Source: a virus. Taken from it: 25,428 bases of DNA. Shown in pieces: positions 21,736 to 25,428 of this stretch. Position numbers and translations under genes: made by a program. Numbering within the stretch: the first letter of the stretch is position 1; each line of letters starts with the position of its first letter. The DNA is taken from positions 1 through 25,428 of IMG/VR virus record IMGVR_UViG_3300032236_000886; one strand, 5' to 3'. Below the pieces are notes generated by a model that was not told the DNA's origin, did not search any database, and was given only the letters and a program-made list of their open reading frames with translations.

Positions 21736-21987
21736 ATGGCAAAATCACCTGCATGGACTCGCAAAGAAGGCAAGAACCCCAACGGCGGCTTGAACGCCAA
21801 GGGCCGAGCGTCTGCGAAAAAACAAGGGATGAACTTGAAACCTCCCGCCCCGCACCCAAAAACAGAGAAGGACGCCGCCCGTCGCAAATCTTTTTGCGCC
21901 AGAATGAGTGGCATGCCGGGGGATATGAAAGATGAAAAAGGTAAGCCAACACGTAAAGCGTTGTCTTTGAAAGCATGGAACTGCTGA
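21736..21987 (+). CDS. DUF6321-like small basic protein (83 aa)
   Basis: The pattern SPAWTRKEGKNPNGGLNAKG (residues 4-23), then RRKSFCARMSGMPGDM (about 49-64) and a C-terminal Trp-Asn-Cys, matches what I recall of the DUF6321 family found in aquatic phages and plants. It is basic, soluble and without signal peptide. Function is unknown. The ribosome site is weak. Its end overlaps the start of the endonuclease gene by 13 nt. Confidence 0.65.
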   Translation: MAKSPAWTRKEGKNPNGGLNAKGRASAKKQGMNLKPPAPHPKTEKDAARRKSFCARMSGMPGDMKDEKGKPTRKALSLKAWNC

Positions 21988-22394
21988 CTAAAGCATGCAC
22001 CCGGTGTAAAACGGAAAAACCGCTTAATGCGGATTATTTTCCGTTACATAACAAAACAAAGTCTGGGTATGACAGCTGGTGTCGTGCATGTCGCAGAGAA
22101 TATAGAAACGCAAACTCAAGGGGCGCGTATCGTAATGTGATCTCTGATGAGGCGTTGCTGGAATTAAAAGCCACGACACATTCGTGTGTCATTTGTGGCG
22201 ATACAACAAAGTTGGTTGTTGATCATGATCATGCAACCGGCAAGATTCGTGGCATGCTTTGTAACCATTGCAATCGCGGGCTTGGGCATTTTAGAGACGA
22301 CCCCATGCTACTGGAGTTTGCGGCACAATACTTATACGCATCGATAGATTCCCCCAAATGGGACAACTACAAAGAAACGAAAGTGCTGACATGA
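21975..22394 (+). CDS. Endonuclease VII-family HNH nuclease
   Basis: The 139-residue protein has an N-terminal CTRC...CRAC zinc pair and the characteristic CVICG...LVVDHDHATGKIRGM...CNHCNRGLGHFRDDP block (about residues 71-110), the metal-binding His-Me finger of recombination endonuclease VII (T4 gp49 family). This nuclease cuts Holliday junctions and other branched DNA before packaging. T4 endoVII is 157 aa, so the length is similar and the domain is complete. It overlaps the holin-like gene by ATGA. Its place in the late operon suits clearing branches during packaging. Confidence 0.9.
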   Translation: MELLTKACTRCKTEKPLNADYFPLHNKTKSGYDSWCRACRREYRNANSRGAYRNVISDEALLELKATTHSCVICGDTTKLVVDHDHATGKIRGMLCNHCNRGLGHFRDDPMLLEFAAQYLYASIDSPKWDNYKETKVLT

Positions 22395-22588
22395 CCGAAC
22401 ACCACGAAACTGCCAAAACTGTCGCCGATGGGCTGGCGATCATCACCGTGCTTGGCACGCTCAATGCGTGGCTTCCGCCGTTGGCATCCCTTTTCACCAT
22501 CATCTGGATGTTGTTGCGTATTTGGGAAACAGACACCGTACGTGGCTGGACCGGCCGTAAGGAGAAACCCAGTGCCGTCGACGAGTAA
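22391..22588 (+). CDS. Holin-like membrane protein (65 aa)
   Basis: The ATG at 22391 overlaps the endonuclease stop. Hydrophobic residues from about 14 to 44 (LAIITVLGTLNAWLPPLASL then FTIIWMLLRIWE) form one or two membrane segments split by a Pro-Pro turn, followed by a basic tail (GWTGRKEKP). This is the usual design of small phage holins that permeabilise the inner membrane at lysis. No endolysin is visible in the window, so the call rests on size, hydrophobic pattern and late position. Confidence 0.65.
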   Translation: MTEHHETAKTVADGLAIITVLGTLNAWLPPLASLFTIIWMLLRIWETDTVRGWTGRKEKPSAVDE

Positions 22589-23000
22589 AAAACAACACCG
22601 TTTCATGGAAGCGGTGGCCCATAATCCAGCTTTCGCCAAGAAGGCAGGTGTTCCCCAGTCCGTGGGCGCTGATTTCAGCGCCGCAGACAAGGGTAAAAAG
22701 TTCGGCAAGGGTGGCAGCACCCGCGCAGACGTTCAGCGTGTTAATGAGCCCAAAACCCATCACGGGGACATGGCTCTTTTTAAAAAAGGTGGTGATACTA
22801 TGGCTTCTAAAATGAACCCCGGTTTTATGGCAATGATGGCAAAGAAAAAAGATGGCGCCAAAGCCGAAATGCCAATGAAAAAAGGCGGCCCTGCTAAGAA
22901 GATGGCGTCCGGCGGTTTCACCCGCGCAGCTGATGGCATTGCCTCCAAGGGCAAGACCAAGGCCAAGCAAATCAAAATGGCCTCTGGCGGAAAGTGCTAA
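22572..23000 (+). CDS. Basic phage protein with RADGIA-type C-terminal motif (142 aa)
   Basis: The GTG at 22572 has AAGGAG upstream (22559-22564) and is preferred over an earlier frame-open region. The first half (SKKQHRFMEAVAHNPAFAKK, then VGADFSAADKGKKFGKGG) resembles small basic proteins I recall in aquatic phages. After an internal ATG (22800), itself preceded by AAAGGTGG, comes a second basic part ending MASGGFTRAADGIASKGKTK and more Lys. It may be two fused genes or have an internal second start. The charge suggests nucleic-acid or capsid-interior binding, but that is not shown. Confidence 0.68.
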   Translation: MPSTSKKQHRFMEAVAHNPAFAKKAGVPQSVGADFSAADKGKKFGKGGSTRADVQRVNEPKTHHGDMALFKKGGDTMASKMNPGFMAMMAKKKDGAKAEMPMKKGGPAKKMASGGFTRAADGIASKGKTKAKQIKMASGGKC

Positions 23001-23003
23001 ATC

Positions 23004-23504
23004 ATGGCAACCCGCAAACCTCGTAAATTTGTCGATGGCGGCGACATAGAAGCCGCAAACGCTACGGATGACCCGATTGCGTCATTGAATGCTTCACGCC
23101 GCTGGACTGATAGCGAGGCGGGCCCTGCGAAAAAGTCTTTCAAGGAAGCCTTTGCAGAAGCTCGTAAAAGTGGCGGGAAGTCATTTGAGTGGGAAGGTAA
23201 AAAGTTCACCACGGATTTGGCAAGTGACAAGCCCAAAGCTGCGGCTGTTTCTACTCCCGCCAAGGAAAAATACGAGACTCCATACGATCGTATGAATCGC
23301 CAAAACCGTGAAGCTGCGCAATCCAAGGCAGACACCAAAGCCGAGACTGAACGTCTGGCCAAGCGCTCTCCTGCACCGGGGCGCGGCGTGTTCAAAACCA
23401 GTGAGCAAAAGTTCATGGGTAGTGGCATGAAAAAAGGTGGTTCCGTTTCCAGCCGTGCCGATGGCATTGCGCAACGCGGTAAGACGCGTGGGAAGTACCT
23501 ATGA
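23004..23504 (+). CDS. Basic phage protein with C-terminal RADGIA motif (166 aa)
   Basis: KPRKFVDGGDIEAANATDDP opens a polar, probably disordered protein with charged stretches (KKSFKEAFAEARKSGGKSFE, RQNREAAQ). It ends VSSRADGIAQRGKTRGKYL, which repeats the motif of the protein before it (RAADGIASKGKTKAK). The motif's terminal location suggests a tag recognised by a partner or a packaging signal. Function unknown. Confidence 0.68.
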   Translation: MATRKPRKFVDGGDIEAANATDDPIASLNASRRWTDSEAGPAKKSFKEAFAEARKSGGKSFEWEGKKFTTDLASDKPKAAAVSTPAKEKYETPYDRMNRQNREAAQSKADTKAETERLAKRSPAPGRGVFKTSEQKFMGSGMKKGGSVSSRADGIAQRGKTRGKYL

Positions 23505-23668
23505 TGCCCAGTCGCGGTATGGGGGCCGTCTCCCCCAGCAAACTGCCGGGTAAGATGCCCAAGGGCGTGAAGAAGGCCCGCCGTGACAACACCGATTTCA
23601 CCGAGTACAAAAAGGGTGGCAAGGTCACCAAGATGTGTGATGGTGGGATGTGGAAAGGGAAGAAGTGA
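23501..23668 (+). CDS. Tiny basic protein (55 aa)
   Basis: Translated by hand. The start overlaps the previous stop by ATGA and the TGA of this gene overlaps the next ATG (TGATG). Sequence features are LPGKMPKGVKKARRDNTDF and a Lys/Gly tail with KKGGKVTKMCDGG. The KKGG segment recalls the two upstream proteins. No named family. Confidence 0.6.
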   Translation: MMPSRGMGAVSPSKLPGKMPKGVKKARRDNTDFTEYKKGGKVTKMCDGGMWKGKK

Positions 23669-23820
23669 TGGCTACCAAGCCCGGCCTGTACGCCAACATC
23701 CACGCCAAGCAGAAGCGGATCGCTGAAGGCTCGGGCGAGAAGATGCGCAAGGTCGGCGCCAAGGGCGCTCCCACCAAAGCCGACTTCACAAAATCGGCAA
23801 AGACTGCAAGGAAGAAGTGA
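23668..23820 (+). CDS. Tiny basic protein of a recurrent phage type (50 aa)
   Basis: Translated by hand. KPGLYANIHAKQKRIAEGSG and EKMRKVGAKGAPTKADF define a recurrent small phage protein that I recall but cannot name. It is dominated by Lys and has no signal peptide or membrane segment. It overlaps both neighbours by one base, in the coupled small-gene run. Confidence 0.62.
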   Translation: MATKPGLYANIHAKQKRIAEGSGEKMRKVGAKGAPTKADFTKSAKTARKK

Positions 23821-23996
23821 TGGCTACCAAAAACTGGATCGCGGGTGCGATCAAAAAGCCCGGCGCTCTGCGCAAAGAACTTGGCGCCAAGAAGGGTGAA
23901 CCCATCCCTGCCAAGAAGCTAGCTGCGGCTGCAAAGAAACCCGGCACAGAGGGCAAGCGTGCCCGTCTGGCCCAAACCCTAAAAGGACTCAAATAA
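23820..23996 (+). CDS. Tiny Lys/Ala-rich histone-like protein (58 aa)
   Basis: Translated by hand. NWIAGAIKKPGALRKELGAK, then a Lys/Ala helix AKKLAAAAKKPGTEGKRARL, looks like a bacterial or eukaryotic linker-histone tail. Such proteins often condense DNA. I recall similar unnamed proteins in phages and some marine bacteria. The TAA overlaps the next start by one base (TAATG). Confidence 0.65.
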   Translation: MATKNWIAGAIKKPGALRKELGAKKGEPIPAKKLAAAAKKPGTEGKRARLAQTLKGLK

Positions 23997-24268
23997 TGTC
24001 ACAGTTCACTTTCACCCCCGAAGAAGACGCATTGGTCGTCGATTGCTTGCGTGCGCGTGCGCAGCAGCAAGAAAGCTTTTTGGGCGCCGTGTCGCCCGCT
24101 CTGGCCGCTTTGCTTGCCAAAGTTGAAGGTGAGCCTGTTGCTGAAGAAGCTCCGGCTGAAGAAGCTCCGGCTGAAGAAGCTCCGGCTGAAGAAGCTCCGG
24201 CTGAAGAAGCTCCGGCTGATGAGGCTCCTGCTGAAGAAGCCCCTGCTGAAGACGACGCTGAGGAGTAA
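23996..24268 (+). CDS. Acidic EEAPA-repeat protein (90 aa)
   Basis: A helical N-terminal 45 residues (FTPEEDALVVDCLRARAQQQ) precede seven AEEAPA-like repeats (about residues 49-84) and an acidic end DDAEE. The repeats come from a 15-nt tandem duplication. The tail is probably disordered and strongly negative, in contrast to the five basic proteins just before it. It could act as a charge partner or DNA mimic, or just be a flexible linker; this is inference. Confidence 0.65.
   Translation: MSQFTFTPEEDALVVDCLRARAQQQESFLGAVSPALAALLAKVEGEPVAEEAPAEEAPAEEAPAEEAPAEEAPADEAPAEEAPAEDDAEE
24140..24244 (+). repeat. 15-nt tandem repeat, seven units
   Basis: Five perfect copies of GCTGAAGAAGCTCCG (24140-24214) are followed by two diverged copies (24215-24244). 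The repeat is in frame and encodes AEEAP. Perfect copies beside diverged ones suggest recent slippage, so copy number may vary between relatives. Confidence 0.95.
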
Positions 24269-24270
24269 TC

Positions 24271-25203
24271 ATGGCCATCACTTCCGGCTCGACCGCGTTT
24301 AACCTTGACCTTGTTGAATTGGTCGAGGAGGCGTATGAACGCGCCGGGAGTGAGGTTCGTTCGGGCTATGACTTGCGCACAGCGCGACGTAGCCTCAACC
24401 TGCTGTTCGCCGATTGGGCCAACCGTGGGGTCAACATGTGGACGATTGAGCAGGGTGTCATCAACTTGGTGCCCGGCCAAAACACGTATCCGCTACCGAA
24501 TGACACGGTAGATTTGCTGGAGCACGTCATCCGCACCGGCGGCAATGTGGCTTCCACCCAAGCTGACTTGACCATCACACGCATTAGCGTTTCTACCTAT
24601 GCGACCATCCCGAACAAAATTCAGCAATCTCGTCCAATTCAGGTATGGGTGCAGCGGCTTGATGGCCAAACAGCTGCGCCGCTCTCGGCACTTTCGGGTG
24701 GCATTACTAGTACTGACAGTACCATTACGCTCACCACGACCGTAGGCATGCCAGCGACTGGGTTCATCAAGGTCGACAGCGAGACAATCCAGTACGGCTA
24801 CATCGAAGGCAACGTGCTGAACAACTGTTTCCGTGGGCAGAACAACACGACTGCCGCAGCCCATTCCACCGCCGCTGCGGTGTCCATGCAGAACCTCCCG
24901 GCCGTCACCGTATGGCCCACCCCTGACAGCGTGCAGGACTACCAATTCGTGTACTGGCGCCTGCGCCGCACCCAAGATGCTGGTGGTGGTGTGAACGTCA
25001 TGGACGTCCCCTTCCGCTTCATCCCCTGCATGGCAGCTGGCCTGTCGTACTACATCGCAATGAAAGTGCCCGGTGGCATGGAGCGCCTGCAAGTGCTCAA
25101 GATGCAGTACGACGAGGCTTGGAACTCTGCCGCAAACGAAGACCAAGAGAAAGCCGCTGTGCGGTTTGTGCCACGTCAGATGTTCATCGGCGGGGGCACC
25201 TGA
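24271..25203 (+). CDS. Head-to-tail adaptor, P22 gp4-like
   Basis: The 310-residue protein opens DLVELVEEAYERAGSEVRSG, YDLRTARRSLNLLFADWANR and WTIEQGVINLVPGQNTYPLP. This is the helical-then-strand pattern of podovirus adaptor proteins (P22 gp4, which stabilises packaged DNA under the portal). The C-terminus (PFRFIPCMAAGLSYYIAMKV, LQVLKMQYDEAWNSAANEDQ) fits the same family. Between about residues 130 and 215 lies an added beta-domain (STDSTITLTTTVGMPATGFI, GNVLNNCFRGQNNTTAAAHS) not needed by a minimal adaptor, perhaps surface-exposed. GAGGAG lies upstream. The next gene overlaps by one base. Confidence 0.75.
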   Translation: MAITSGSTAFNLDLVELVEEAYERAGSEVRSGYDLRTARRSLNLLFADWANRGVNMWTIEQGVINLVPGQNTYPLPNDTVDLLEHVIRTGGNVASTQADLTITRISVSTYATIPNKIQQSRPIQVWVQRLDGQTAAPLSALSGGITSTDSTITLTTTVGMPATGFIKVDSETIQYGYIEGNVLNNCFRGQNNTTAAAHSTAAAVSMQNLPAVTVWPTPDSVQDYQFVYWRLRRTQDAGGGVNVMDVPFRFIPCMAAGLSYYIAMKVPGGMERLQVLKMQYDEAWNSAANEDQEKAAVRFVPRQMFIGGGT

Positions 25204-25428
25204 TGGGTAATCGGTTTTCCTCAGGCAAGAATTCAATTGCTGAGTGTGACCGCTGCGGGTTTCGGTTCAAGCTCACCCAACTCCGACGTGAGGTCATCAA
25301 GACCAAGAATTACGAGTTGATGGTTTGTGGCCCATGCTGGGATCCCGATCAACCACAATTGCAGCTGGGCATGTACCCGGTTGACGATCCACAAGGCGTG
25401 CGCAACCCACGGCCTGACAGAAGCTACC
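25203..25428 (+). CDS. Zinc-ribbon-like protein (partial, right edge)
   Basis: Translated by hand; it runs off the window. NRFSSGKNSIAECDRCGFRF is followed by a strand and VCGPCWDPDQPQLQLG: two Cys pairs (CDRC, CGPC) 23 residues apart, like a zinc ribbon. The later MYPVDDPQGVRNPRPDRSY is Pro-rich. I recall the same small protein beside adaptor genes in other phages. Function unknown. Confidence 0.7.
   Translation, partial: MGNRFSSGKNSIAECDRCGFRFKLTQLRREVIKTKNYELMVCGPCWDPDQPQLQLGMYPVDDPQGVRNPRPDRSY

Noticed and set aside
1-25428. tRNA genes
   Set aside because: No cloverleaf with a TTCGA-type arm and CCA end was found by eye in the gene-free regions; a faint one could be missed.

Overview
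The window looks like part of a tailed-phage (Caudoviricetes) genome. It carries a complete packaging and head module (small and large terminase, portal, scaffold-like protein, major capsid protein), fibre genes, a holin-like gene and a head-to-tail adaptor. No ribosomal, tRNA or metabolic host genes were seen. Sigma70-like promoters, strong AGGAG ribosome sites and moderately high GC suggest a proteobacterial host. The protein types resemble those I associate with freshwater betaproteobacterial (Burkholderiales) phages, but that host call comes from memory and was not searched. The gp4-like adaptor and the long portal lean towards podovirus morphology, without proving it.

Layout. From 1 to 7733 all genes run leftward and are probably early or middle genes: a CobS/MoxR-like AAA+ ATPase (cut by the left edge), a DUF3150-like protein, several hypothetical proteins, a complete M20/M28-type metallopeptidase, a large Cys-rich acidic protein, two small zinc-finger-like proteins, a 522-bp leader with a boxA-like element, a 176-aa protein, a 692-bp AT-rich intergenic region with a (TA)8 tract (origin candidate), tandem terminators, and a 171-aa protein behind a near-consensus promoter. 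From 8119 to the right edge all genes run rightward as a late operon: terS, terL, portal, small protein, GroES-like protein, scaffold, two head-region proteins, MCP, strong terminator, virion/fibre proteins, Gly-rich adhesin-like protein, DUF6321-like protein, endonuclease VII, holin, a run of tiny very basic proteins, an acidic EEAPA-repeat protein, a gp4-like adaptor, and a zinc-ribbon protein cut by the right edge. The two arms diverge at 7734-8118.

The most unusual feature is a family of eight near-identical 18-bp palindromes, CGTCATAC-NN-GTATGACG. They lie only in the leftward arm (1193 to 7858), are all intergenic or overlap a stop codon, and share flanking bases in one orientation. The arms are conserved while the centre varies. 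Three of them sit 27-29 bp upstream of start codons. This suggests a phage-specific regulon: a dimeric regulator's operators, a phage promoter element, or an RNA processing hairpin.

Second in interest is the late-operon block 22572-24268. Five consecutive very basic small proteins, two of which share a RADGIA/GKT motif near the C-terminus, are followed by an acidic tandem-repeat protein. All are packed with 1-nt, 4-nt or no overlaps. Calls are from reading the sequence only; no database search was run.
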